Part shown: piece after piece, positions 8,023 to 16,260 of the stretch | How positions within the stretch are numbered: position 1 is the stretch's first letter | Layout: each line of letters begins with the position of its first letter | Origin: Pedobacter metabolipauper | GTDB taxonomy: Bacteria; Bacteroidota; Bacteroidia; Sphingobacteriales; Sphingobacteriaceae | Direction: 5' to 3' | Assembly (NCBI RefSeq): GCF_004362715.1 | Contig: NZ_SNYC01000005.1 | Location: 807,781-871,780, forward strand | Length of the DNA stretch: 64,000 nt | Program-made: the position numbers and the translations under genes | Notes under the pieces: generated by a model | The model's database searches: none | What the model was told of the DNA's origin: nothing | The model's input: the letters and a program-made list of their open reading frames with translations, nothing else

Positions 8023-9068
8023 CGCAATGCGTTTTTATTTCTTTCTGAAATGATAATGTATAAAAATACCGGTGTTCCGATCATGGCCGTTAAAATACCG
8101 ATTGGAAGTTCAGCCGGAGCAACAATCGTTCTGGCAATCAGGTCTGCCCCGGTTAGCAAAGCTGCACCCAATATTGCGGAAGCAGGAATCACAAAGCGGT
8201 GATCGGCAGTAACCGTCATCCTTAAAATATGAGGAATGATCAGCCCAATAAACAGAATGATCCCGGCAAGGGCAACAGAAGCACCAACGGCCATGGTAGC
8301 CATCACAATAATAATGCGCTTCACCAATTTCACATTGATCCCGAGATGCTGGGCCTGTGATTCACCAAGTGCTAATGCGTTAAGCGATTTAGACATCAAA
8401 GGCAATCCGAAGATCGGGATCAGCACGAAAGGCAAAAGCGCCGTTACGGTTTGCCAGCTTGCGCCGCCAAGACTACCTAAATTCCAGAAAGTGATGCTTC
8501 TCAACTGGGCATCATTGGCCAGGTAGGTAAGAAAGCCGGTAAAGGCATTTGTTAACGCATTGATGGCCAATCCTGCCAGCAGTAAGGTCGTGATCACTGT
8601 CTTACCATTTTTCATCGCAATGCGGTAAACAATCGTCGTGGTTATGCCGGCACCGATAAAGGCAACGATGGAAAGCACATAAAAACTCCAGATGCCGGTT
8701 AATTGTTTAAAAAGTTTGATCTCCAGTACGATCATCATAACCGCAAACAAAGTTGCCCCTGAAGAGATCCCGATCAAACCCGGTTCAGCAAGCGGATTTC
8801 GGAATAAGCCCTGTATGGCAGCACCAGAAATCCCAAGAGCGGCACCAATTAGTACGCCTAATATCACGCGCGGCAAACGCAGGTTAAAAAATACGGCCGC
8901 CTGCTGGGGCTGAAAATCCTGCTGATCAGATAATCCGGTATGGTAACTGATCATAGAAACCAATTCCGGAAGACGGATTGTAACGGCACCAATACAGGAG
9001 GAAACGACCATGATGGCAATCATCAGGACGAGCAGCAGCATCAATATATATTTTGTTTTACCCGTCAC
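8019..9068 (-). CDS. hmuU: Haem ABC transporter permease (FecCD family, HmuU)
   Basis: Inner-membrane permease of 349 residues with the roughly ten hydrophobic helices of the FecCD/BtuC family and the signature regions LRLPRVILGVLIGAALGISG and FIGLIIPHILRM. The best start is GTG at 9068, inside the junction TAGTG, so it overlaps the stop of hmuT by one base; the next ATG would remove the start of helix 1. It forms the channel of the HmuTUV haem importer. Confidence 0.92.
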   Translation of the reverse strand: MTGKTKYILMLLLVLMIAIMVVSSCIGAVTIRLPELVSMISYHTGLSDQQDFQPQQAAVFFNLRLPRVILGVLIGAALGISGAAIQGLFRNPLAEPGLIGISSGATLFAVMMIVLEIKLFKQLTGIWSFYVLSIVAFIGAGITTTIVYRIAMKNGKTVITTLLLAGLAINALTNAFTGFLTYLANDAQLRSITFWNLGSLGGASWQTVTALLPFVLIPIFGLPLMSKSLNALALGESQAQHLGINVKLVKRIIIVMATMAVGASVALAGIILFIGLIIPHILRMTVTADHRFVIPASAILGAALLTGADLIARTIVAPAELPIGILTAMIGTPVFLYIIISERNKNALR

Positions 9069-9940
9069 TACTTTACTGCAGCATTAATTTTATCAGACAA
9101 TTCTTTTATCGCAATGCCAAGGCGCATGCCAAAACCAGTCAGCAATTCACCATTCATGGTGATGATGCTTTTATTCTTTCCAGCATTGGTTTCTGACACA
9201 CCCTGAATACCCAATAATCCGGTCACACCACCAAGACTTTCCAGTCCGTCGTCAAACAACAGGATCACATCTGGATTGGCCTGCACCAGCGACTCAGGAG
9301 TTAAAGGCTTATAGTCGTTAAAACCTACCACTGCATTTTGTGCACCGGCAAGTTCAATGATGCTTTGTACCTGCGTACCAGCACCAGCCACCATCATGGT
9401 GCCCGTTCCGCGGGCATAAAGGAATAATACCTTCGCTTTTTTAGGCGTATTTGCAAGCTGCTTTTGGGCAACTGCCATTTCAGCATCGAATTTTTTGATC
9501 AATGAATCTGCTTTCGCCGGACTCTGCAGACTATCCCCAACAGAACGGATCAGGTCTTTGGTTCCCTGTGCAGAGAACTCCTGTTTAAAAAGCAAGAGTT
9601 TAATTCCAGCAGACCTAAACTGTGCAGCCAGTTGTGGTGGTACTTCTTTCTCGATACCAACTACAATATTTGGTTGTAAAGCAAGCACACCTTCCACATT
9701 AATCTTGCGGTTATGACCAATCTTAGGTTTCTTTTTCAGGCTTTCCGGGTAGTTACTGGTAATGTCAGTGCCCACAATATTTTTTTCAAGACCCAGTTCA
9801 GCAACGATTTCACTTACGGTACCATTTAAAGAAACGATCTTAATGGTATCCGGTAATTGCTGACCTGCATTTTTTTCAGTGCTGTTTCTGCAGGCGCTAA
9901 ATAAAGCAAGGACCAGGCATAGTCCTATTAATCTTTTCAT
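9068..9940 (-). CDS. hmuT: Haem ABC transporter substrate-binding lipoprotein (HmuT)
   Basis: 290-residue periplasmic-binding lipoprotein of the BtuF/FhuD class. The signal peptide ends in the lipobox LFSAC, with the lipid-bearing cysteine at residue 17. The N-lobe begins with IVSLNGTVSEIVAELGLEKNIVGTD, typical of HmuT. It delivers haem to the HmuUV permease. It is the first gene after a terminator-like hairpin that separates it from hmuY, so it may be transcribed by read-through or from its own promoter in the AT-rich 100-bp gap. Confidence 0.92.
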   Translation of the reverse strand: MKRLIGLCLVLALFSACRNSTEKNAGQQLPDTIKIVSLNGTVSEIVAELGLEKNIVGTDITSNYPESLKKKPKIGHNRKINVEGVLALQPNIVVGIEKEVPPQLAAQFRSAGIKLLLFKQEFSAQGTKDLIRSVGDSLQSPAKADSLIKKFDAEMAVAQKQLANTPKKAKVLFLYARGTGTMMVAGAGTQVQSIIELAGAQNAVVGFNDYKPLTPESLVQANPDVILLFDDGLESLGGVTGLLGIQGVSETNAGKNKSIITMNGELLTGFGMRLGIAIKELSDKINAAVK

Positions 9941-9982
9941 ACGTTAAATGTAATAATAATCTATATTAATTATAAATAAAAA

Positions 9983-10016
9983 GAGGAGCTTCCGAAGGGC
10001 ATCGGAAGCATTCCTC
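9983..10016 (-). terminator. Terminator-like hairpin between hmuY and hmuT
   Basis: GCTTCCGA (9988-9995) pairs with TCGGAAGC (10002-10009), extended by GAGGA/TCCTC outside a 2-nt bulge. On the minus strand the stem runs into CTTTTTATTTA. It lies 24 bp after the hmuY stop and would uncouple abundant hmuR-hmuY message from hmuTUVS. Confidence 0.65.
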
Positions 10017-10039
10017 ATCAACCAAACTAAACCAAATCT

Positions 10040-11434
10040 TTATGCTTTTTTAACCAGCTTATATTCAATAAGCGGTTTACCACGTACCCCGCCATCAGTA
10101 GGATGAAAGTTTATAAACTTCAATTTGTAAACATTTCCTGATGCATCTTTCAACACATAGAAACGGTCTGTTTTTACACCGACTGTTCCGCCAGAGGTTA
10201 CCCTCCAGTTCGAACCGATCACATCACGGTTTGTTTTAAACTCCGTAGTCGCAATATTGCTTTCTTTATAATCTGCATACGTTACTGTAGCGGTCAGCAC
10301 TTCAGCAGCCTGAACACCTCCGATTGAATTGATGAAGACAAGGTCTGAAAAACCGTAAGGCAATGTTCCGGTTAAATACATGCTGTATCCCCAAACCAGG
10401 TCCCACTTCGCTTTTGCAGGCTCCACATTTACAACTTTATTGGTCACCAATGAAGCAAACTGGAAGTTGTAGGTATTATCCTTAGTGATGTCAATTGTTT
10501 TAAAGGTTGTTTCAGAAACCTTCGCATATTGAAGGGAATATCCGGTGGTACCTTTTCTGATCACTTTGATCTTATACAGATCTGCAAGCTCAGCTACGGT
10601 ATTCGAACCGCCTTTTCTATTGATGATATAAACTTTATTTTCAGCATCCGCAGCAGACACTGCGGCAATTGCTGTTTTATTCAGAATGTTTGCTTCCCTT
10701 GGATCGTCAATCAGTGCGAAAGTTCCGCCTCCCTGTCCAACTTTCAATGTATTTGGATCAAAATCTGCCGCAGTAACCGCGTTTAGATCTGTTTTTGCAA
10801 GTGCAATGACAGAAGAACCGTTGCTTGCATTCAGGATCACTTTAAAATCCGTACCTGAGTAAAAGCCAAGGTCCCAGCTGTCACGATCAACCGGAACCTG
10901 GGCATTTCCGCTAAAATCTACAAATACAGAATTGCCTGCACTTGCACCAATTTCGGTAGAAATGATTCCGTTCAAGGTCATTTGGGCACCGTCAGAGGTA
11001 ATGGCCGCAAAGCTCAGCTGAGATTTAAGAACCGTTCCATTCAGTATTGGCTGTGTAACAGTAGCAATGGTAAAATCGATACTTTCCGTACCATTGATCA
11101 CTGCATTGGCTACTTTTTTAACTTTAAAAGACACCGAGCTGCTGCCAGCAGGAATGGTTAATGCCAATGTATTGTTTACTGCAATGGGATCCGTTGTAAA
11201 TTCAGTTCCGTAGGCTACACCGTTCCCGGTTAGTGTAACGGTTAATGGAATGGCCACATCGGTTGCTCTGGATAAGTTGATATTGACTACCGATTCTGTT
11301 GCAGAAGCTTCCAGTCCTTGTTTATCTGCAGCAAAGCTGATTAGATTGTCTGGAAGCGGCGGATCTGATTTTTCACAGGAAACGACAGAAACAGAAAGCG
11401 CGATGATAAATAGAAAGTTAAAAATTTTGTTCAT
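10040..11434 (-). CDS. hmuY: HmuY-family haem-binding lipoprotein, enlarged
   Basis: Lipoprotein of 464 residues; the lipobox is SVVSC with cysteine 20. Residues about 35-130 form a beta-rich module resembling a Calx-beta-like domain (VVNINLSRATDVAIPLTVTL). From about residue 150 the sequence matches the HmuY fold pattern (VDFSGNAQVPVDRDSWDLGF, KWDLVWGYSMYL, ending EYKLVKKA). In Porphyromonas HmuY is about 216 residues and takes haem from host proteins for the receptor HmuR. The C-terminal HmuY part here is itself longer and may hold a duplicated or expanded domain. It lies 20 bp after hmuR, in one operon. Whether the haem ligands are kept cannot be judged by eye. Confidence 0.82.
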   Translation of the reverse strand: MNKIFNFLFIIALSVSVVSCEKSDPPLPDNLISFAADKQGLEASATESVVNINLSRATDVAIPLTVTLTGNGVAYGTEFTTDPIAVNNTLALTIPAGSSSVSFKVKKVANAVINGTESIDFTIATVTQPILNGTVLKSQLSFAAITSDGAQMTLNGIISTEIGASAGNSVFVDFSGNAQVPVDRDSWDLGFYSGTDFKVILNASNGSSVIALAKTDLNAVTAADFDPNTLKVGQGGGTFALIDDPREANILNKTAIAAVSAADAENKVYIINRKGGSNTVAELADLYKIKVIRKGTTGYSLQYAKVSETTFKTIDITKDNTYNFQFASLVTNKVVNVEPAKAKWDLVWGYSMYLTGTLPYGFSDLVFINSIGGVQAAEVLTATVTYADYKESNIATTEFKTNRDVIGSNWRVTSGGTVGVKTDRFYVLKDASGNVYKLKFINFHPTDGGVRGKPLIEYKLVKKA

Positions 11435-11454
11435 TTTGTATAAATTAGTATTAA

Positions 11455-13527
11455 TTAGTTTTTAGACCATTGCAGGGTTAAACCCAGGAAGAAAGAGCGG
11501 CCATAGCCCATGGCTACAGAACCACCCGGACTGTGGGGATCGGTATTGGTACCGGTGGTATTGAGCCTGCTTACATCGAACAGGTTTCTTGCACCGGCAT
11601 TGATGGTGATGAAATTGTTCACCGATTTATTGAGGGTAAGATCAGCCAGGTGATAGGATGCTACTTCTCCCAGAATGACTGTATTTTGTCCGCTGGACAA
11701 GCTCGTGGTATATTGCTGGTACCTTCCGGTAAACTTATAGAAGAAGCCAATATTGGCATCCAGTTTAGGAAACGAATAAATGATGTTGGTATTCAATTCC
11801 GGCGACCAGGTAAAGCTTGGAGAATCGCCAAGTTCAGGTTGTTCTGAATACTGGTTGTAGCGGCCAATATAGGACAGTCCCAAGCTTGCCTGTACATTTT
11901 TAATATTCAGTGTATTGTTCCACTCTGCCCCCGTCGTTTTAAATTTTCCAATATTGATGTATACACTGGAATTACTAACCGCAGCATCTGTACCAATGTC
12001 TATCCTGTTTTTAAATTCATTGTAAAAACCACTTAGAATTGTACTTAGCCGAACCGAAGCTGTGCTTTTTAGTGCCCAGGCCAGTGAACCGTTAAAACTG
12101 TTGGAATGTTCAGCCTTCAGGTTTTCATTTCCAACGATATCGTGACTGGAGTCTTTAAATATAAAATAGAGTTCCCTCAGAATAGGTGCCCTGAATCCCC
12201 TGGCGTACGCGAATCTGAGGTCGAGCTGTTCATTTAACCTAACTTTTGCATTTAGCGATGGAATTACCGGAGGTGCATCGTATACCGAATTATTCAGGAA
12301 CCGAAGACCGGGTCTAAGCTGGATGGCAGGATTTAGCTGGATCTGGGAAGAGATAAAAAATGAGTAATCATTGATCACCGGATCACCCTGGATCCTTGCT
12401 CCTTTGCCAGAATTGTTATTGTATTCAATTCCAGGCTGTAAAGAAACCGATGGCGAAAGTTTGTAAAGTGCGGTCCCCCTGAAAAAGGTACTGCTAAATA
12501 CGTCTTTATCCTGCGATCCCGGATCAATGGATAAGGTTTCACTTCCGGTATTCAGGTTTAAGTTGGTCGATTGTGTTCTGCGGCTATAATCGGTATAGGA
12601 AGCTGCCGCATTGAAGCTTAGTTTATCATTAACTGTTAAATCTGCCTGGGCCTGGTGAAAAAAGCGTTTGGACAAGTATTTCTTATCAGATGCGATCGGC
12701 GCACCATTGTTGGTGATGATATCGCCCAGGTAATGCAGAGTTTCATCAGTTCCGTTAAAACGGTACCAAACATCCAGATTATTCATTTTATAACCCGCCA
12801 ATGCCGTTCCAAGCCACTGGTCTTTAGGAAGCCATTCTTTAGCCCTGCCTGTATGGTCACCCTGCCATCCGCCAAAGTTATTGCGGGTTGCAGAGAGGCC
12901 GAATCTCCAGGCATTATTCTGCCAGTTGACACCTAAATTACCGTTATGGGTACCTCCCTTGTTAAAGGCACTGTATTCTGTTCCTGCGCTTTCTTCCTGT
13001 AAACGGGCATTTACAGAGAGTTGGTTACCGGTAATTCTTTTGGTAATGATGTTGATTACACCAGCCATTGCGTCTGTGCCGTACATTACGGACATTGGCC
13101 CTTCAACGATCTCAATGCGTTCAATGGTATTCACATCAATTTGAGCAAGACTTTCTTTCGCGGTACCACGGTCTGCCATAGGCACTCCGTCCAACAGGAT
13201 CTTAATCCCCGCACCATCCATGCCCATCAATTGCGGATCACTGATCCCGGTTGCCGGATCATTAGAGAACCGGATTCCAAGCTCAGTGGATAAGATCGTT
13301 TTTAGATCTGTTGCCGCCCTGAGTTTGATCATTTGGCTATTGATCACGCGGACATTGTATACGGATTTTTTTAAAGATTGAGGTTCAAACTGACCGGTAA
13401 TGACTACTTCCTGTAATTTCAACAGGCTATCGGCTGTAATTTTCCTGACGGGACTTGTTTTATCCTGCTGGGCACCGGCATTAAAGACTAAAAAAGAGAG
13501 AATAACTGCAGGTAAAAAAGACTTCAT
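11455..13527 (-). CDS. hmuR: TonB-dependent haem receptor (HmuR-like)
   Basis: 690-residue outer-membrane receptor with an N-terminal signal peptide (cleavage near AGAQ, residue 20), a TonB-box-like LQEVVITGQF (39-48), a plug domain to about residue 165 and a beta-barrel ending in a C-terminal aromatic-rich strand. Haem receptors carry FRAP and NPNL/NPDL boxes; here FRAP is at 445-448 and NENL at 467-470, a recognisable variant. It is the first gene of the haem locus and is preceded by a Bacteroidota-type promoter containing a perfect palindrome. The receptor class is certain; haem as ligand rests on the boxes and on the neighbours hmuY-hmuT-hmuU-hmuV-hmuS. Confidence 0.9.
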   Translation of the reverse strand: MKSFLPAVILSFLVFNAGAQQDKTSPVRKITADSLLKLQEVVITGQFEPQSLKKSVYNVRVINSQMIKLRAATDLKTILSTELGIRFSNDPATGISDPQLMGMDGAGIKILLDGVPMADRGTAKESLAQIDVNTIERIEIVEGPMSVMYGTDAMAGVINIITKRITGNQLSVNARLQEESAGTEYSAFNKGGTHNGNLGVNWQNNAWRFGLSATRNNFGGWQGDHTGRAKEWLPKDQWLGTALAGYKMNNLDVWYRFNGTDETLHYLGDIITNNGAPIASDKKYLSKRFFHQAQADLTVNDKLSFNAAASYTDYSRRTQSTNLNLNTGSETLSIDPGSQDKDVFSSTFFRGTALYKLSPSVSLQPGIEYNNNSGKGARIQGDPVINDYSFFISSQIQLNPAIQLRPGLRFLNNSVYDAPPVIPSLNAKVRLNEQLDLRFAYARGFRAPILRELYFIFKDSSHDIVGNENLKAEHSNSFNGSLAWALKSTASVRLSTILSGFYNEFKNRIDIGTDAAVSNSSVYINIGKFKTTGAEWNNTLNIKNVQASLGLSYIGRYNQYSEQPELGDSPSFTWSPELNTNIIYSFPKLDANIGFFYKFTGRYQQYTTSLSSGQNTVILGEVASYHLADLTLNKSVNNFITINAGARNLFDVSRLNTTGTNTDPHSPGGSVAMGYGRSFFLGLTLQWSKN

Positions 13528-13561
13528 GTAAAATTATTTAGAATCATTTCAAATAACAGCG

Positions 13562-13594
13562 CAAACATAAACACTTATTTAGACTAAATACAAA
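13562..13594 (-). promoter_or_regulatory. hmuR promoter (TTTG / TATGTTTG)
   Basis: On the minus strand TTTG (13594-13591) and TATGTTTG (13569-13562) are separated by 21 bp, matching the Bacteroidota -33/-7 elements TTTG and TAnnTTTG. The -7 box lies about 34 bp upstream of the hmuR start codon. Confidence 0.65.
13576..13590. promoter_or_regulatory. Palindromic operator candidate in hmuR promoter
   Basis: TATTTAGACTAAATA is a perfect 7-1-7 palindrome lying exactly between the -33 and -7 elements of the hmuR promoter. Its TTAGnCTAA core resembles the core of DtxR/IdeR-type iron-repressor sites; a Fur-type protein is the alternative. Placement over the spacer fits repression by iron. The regulator itself is not in the window. 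Confidence 0.5.
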
Positions 13595-13732
13595 TAATAT
13601 TGAAAATAATTTAATATTCAATCTATGCCTCCTTTTTATTCATTGAAGAGTGTTATACTTGTATGATTTTAGTGCGGAACAGCTTTGTTCAGTTTAAAAT
13701 CACATCTAATCTTAAAAAAACACGTATAAAAA

Positions 13733-14779
13733 ATGAAATTACCTCAGCTAGCAGGGATGCTTTTAGTCGGAATGGCCTCAATTGGCGCATGTATAAGCTG
13801 CACCTCAGACAACGCCGCTAACGGAAAGACCAAAACTACGGACTCTGCGTCCGCGGATTCAACGGTAACAGAAGCAGAGATCAGTACGACTACTCCTGTT
13901 GACACTGCCAAATACAATGCGGCTGTCCTTAAACTTGCCAATGGTGACACCACAGGCAAATGGCCGGTAAAAAAACAACCTTATCCATTGGCCGGCGCTA
14001 TTCTTCCATTTAAACGGATCGTGGTTTATTATGGCAATTTACATTCTAAAAAAATGGGTGCACTTGGAGAGTATGCTCCAAAAGAAATGTGGACCCGTTT
14101 AAATGCAGAAGTTAAGAAATGGAATAAAGCAGATCCAGCTACTCCAGTGCAGGCCGGTGTTCACTACATCGCTGCTGTGGCAAGCGGTACCCCAGGAAAA
14201 GATGGCAAGTACATCAACCGGATGGGCGATAAACAAATTGACTCAGTGATCAAGATTGCCAAGATGAACAATGGTATTGTATTCTTAGATCTTCAGGTGG
14301 CCTTGAGTACCATTCAAAGCGAATTGCCAAGGATCGAAAAATACTTAAAAATGCCGCATGTACATTTAGGGATCGATCCGGAATTTTCTATGAAAGATGG
14401 CAGCAAGCCAGGTAAAAAAATAGGAACCTATGACGCAGCAGATATCAACTTCTGTTCTGATTATTTAGCCAAACTCGTAAAAGCAGGCAATCTGCCTCCA
14501 AAAGTATTTGTCGTGCACCGTTTCACTAAAAAGATGGTAACGAATTACCAAAACATTAAACTTCGTCCGGAAGTACAGATGGTAATGCACATGGATGGAT
14601 GGGGCGAGCCGGAACTTAAAAAAGGTACCTACCGTCACTTTATCTATTCTGAGCCCGTTCAGTTTACCGGGTTTAAAATATTCTACAAGAACGATTTGAA
14701 AAAAGCGCCGAACCGTTTAATGACACCAGAAGACCTGTTGAAATTGAAACCGGCACCGATCTATATTCAATACCAATAA
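13733..14779 (+). CDS. Conserved lipoprotein of unknown function
   Basis: 348 residues. The start is a lipoprotein signal, with candidate lipid cysteines at residue 20 (SIGAC) or 23 (CISC), then a Thr/Ser/Asp-rich linker to about residue 60. The mature part begins with FKRIVVYYGNLHSKKMGALG and contains INRMGDKQIDSVIKIAK, NNGIVFLDLQVALS, HVHLGIDPEF and VFVVHRFTKKM. This spacing of short strands ending in acidic or His residues suggests a TIM-barrel, perhaps glycosidase-like. I do not recognise a named family with certainty. It is divergent from hmuR and followed by a strong terminator, so it is a single-gene unit. Confidence 0.75.
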   Translation: MKLPQLAGMLLVGMASIGACISCTSDNAANGKTKTTDSASADSTVTEAEISTTTPVDTAKYNAAVLKLANGDTTGKWPVKKQPYPLAGAILPFKRIVVYYGNLHSKKMGALGEYAPKEMWTRLNAEVKKWNKADPATPVQAGVHYIAAVASGTPGKDGKYINRMGDKQIDSVIKIAKMNNGIVFLDLQVALSTIQSELPRIEKYLKMPHVHLGIDPEFSMKDGSKPGKKIGTYDAADINFCSDYLAKLVKAGNLPPKVFVVHRFTKKMVTNYQNIKLRPEVQMVMHMDGWGEPELKKGTYRHFIYSEPVQFTGFKIFYKNDLKKAPNRLMTPEDLLKLKPAPIYIQYQ

Positions 14780-14808
14780 CACCAGATCACCATCATTTGC
14801 ATACTAAG

Positions 14809-14836
14809 AAGATCCCGGCATTCACCGGGATCTTTT
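14809..14836 (+). terminator. Intrinsic terminator
   Basis: AAGATCCCGG (14809-14818) pairs perfectly with CCGGGATCTT (14825-14834) around a 6-nt loop, followed by TT. It lies 30 bp after the stop of the lipoprotein gene at 13733-14779. Confidence 0.8.
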
Positions 14837-14910
14837 GGTATTTATACCTTGCATTAAATTAAGTTCGTGATCAGGAATGTGCTGCATTTGAGACCCGTAT
14901 TGTCATTCAA

Positions 14911-15573
14911 TTAATCCACAGAAGGTTTAAGGGTTCCGAGATAAACGCTATTTGCTATTTTTTTACGGTTCATGGCAGTAACACCAACGTACACATGCAG
15001 CTCTTTGCCTATAAGCCGGTTTCGAAAGGTAAAGCTGCATTTTTGCCGGGCCCTGGTTATTCCGCCAATAAAACCTTCAGTCTCGTGAAATTCAGGGCAA
15101 TATATGGCCAGCATCAGCTGGTCATTAAATTTGGCTCCTCCCGGATAGGACATTTTCCAGTTCAACTCTACGGTATTGGGTTCGGTTAAGGTTACAGTTA
15201 GCTCTTCCAGCGGAGCCAGCTTCCCTTTGCTGATGATTACTTTAGAATAATCGATACCCAGATTCTGATAAACGCCGGTTATTGCATTTTTCATGGTTTC
15301 TGAATGGCAAAGATTAATCTCTGTCTGGTTGTCTGCGATGTTTAGAAAGCCAACATTGATAAACTCATGAAAGGGAACAAGCCATTTCGACACAAAGACA
15401 AACCGCTCCGTAGCTGCCAGTTGTGCTTCAGTCCGGGGCTTTCGCGCCTTTTCCTTCTTTGTTTTCTTTTTGGGTGCCTTCCTGATGGTGGAAATGCTTT
15501 TCCACATCGAGCCAACGATATTGCCTACTTTACCTGAAAAAGATCCAAAAATCCCATTTTTTGCTTTTGCCAT
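14911..15573 (-). CDS. DUF6266 family protein
   Basis: 220 residues with no signal peptide or membrane helix. The N-terminus carries the family mark AKNGIFGSFSGKVGNIVGSM, then a very basic stretch (APKKKTKKEKARKPRTEAQ, residues about 33-51), then a beta-rich body containing LTVTLTEPNTVELNWKMSYP and a final MNRKKIANSVYLGTL. DUF6266 proteins occur mainly in Sphingobacteriaceae and have no known role. The fibronectin-like pattern of the body hints at a structural or binding protein. It stands alone, with a 687-bp gene-free stretch upstream that contains several inverted repeats. Confidence 0.8.
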   Translation of the reverse strand: MAKAKNGIFGSFSGKVGNIVGSMWKSISTIRKAPKKKTKKEKARKPRTEAQLAATERFVFVSKWLVPFHEFINVGFLNIADNQTEINLCHSETMKNAITGVYQNLGIDYSKVIISKGKLAPLEELTVTLTEPNTVELNWKMSYPGGAKFNDQLMLAIYCPEFHETEGFIGGITRARQKCSFTFRNRLIGKELHVYVGVTAMNRKKIANSVYLGTLKPSVD

Positions 15574-16260
15574 ATTTTTTGTTTTTAAATGATTAGATTA
15601 TGAATTGAAGGTTGCCCCTTACCAGGGCTAATGAGGGAGGCATCGGGAGTATATACAAAAACGGACGTTATTTGTATCAAATACGGCTTTAATACCTGTT
15701 TTCTATTGCTAAAGCAATAGCAGAGCAATACAATACCCAAACAAAAGCAATACAAAATACGGAGTATAAGTAAGCCCTGCCCGACACCTTCCCTAGCCCA
15801 GCCCAACCCTGATGTGTTGTGTGTACCCATTTTTTATTGATTTTAATTTAATGAAATTCCTAAACCTATAAATCACTCTTGTCAGATAAAATTACCCGAT
15901 CAGGATTGTTGATTTTGCGTGTATACCTGATGTTTAATTCTACAACTCACTTAACATCAAACACTTCCTGTCTGAATCAAACCTAGTGATAATAACATGA
16001 ATATTTTTCATGCAAATATTTGATCTCTAGAATCCTGTGTATTTTTTAGCGCTTTTTGCGCTTTTTGGCGCTTTTTGCGTTCTGTGGCGTTTTTCTACTT
16101 TTTTGGCGTTTCATTTGACATTAAAATGACAATTTATTTAGCCCATAACTAGTTCGGGAGAGGAAAATGGTGCTTTATTAAAAAGCAGGATAGCAAATAA
16201 ACTGAAAATCAGGATACTATAAATTATATTATAGTTATTACATTTAATCTTTGATTTTTA
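15574..16260. other. Gene-free interval between DUF6266 and AraC genes
   Basis: No convincing gene is visible. The part next to DUF6266 holds a perfect inverted repeat CTATTGCTAAAGCAATAG (15703-15720), further TATTGCT copies, and a 6-3-6 palindrome TATTTGTATCAAATA (15669-15683). Position 16049 onwards has a T-rich GCGCTTTTT array. The last 100 bp before the AraC start are AT-rich and probably hold its promoter (AATCTTTG near the start is one base from TAnnTTTG). An 81-codon open frame at 15585-15830 looks spurious. Confidence 0.6.
16049..16111. repeat. Short tandem GCGCTTTTT repeat
   Basis: Three exact copies of GCGCTTTTT (16049-16057, 16058-16066, 16068-16076) are followed by degenerate GCGTT copies at 16077, 16087 and 16106. 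The run is strongly strand-asymmetric (T and G on the plus strand). No function is evident. Confidence 0.7.

Noticed and set aside
15585..15830. 81-codon open frame upstream of DUF6266
   Set aside because: Low-complexity translation, includes the palindromes of the leader; looks non-coding.
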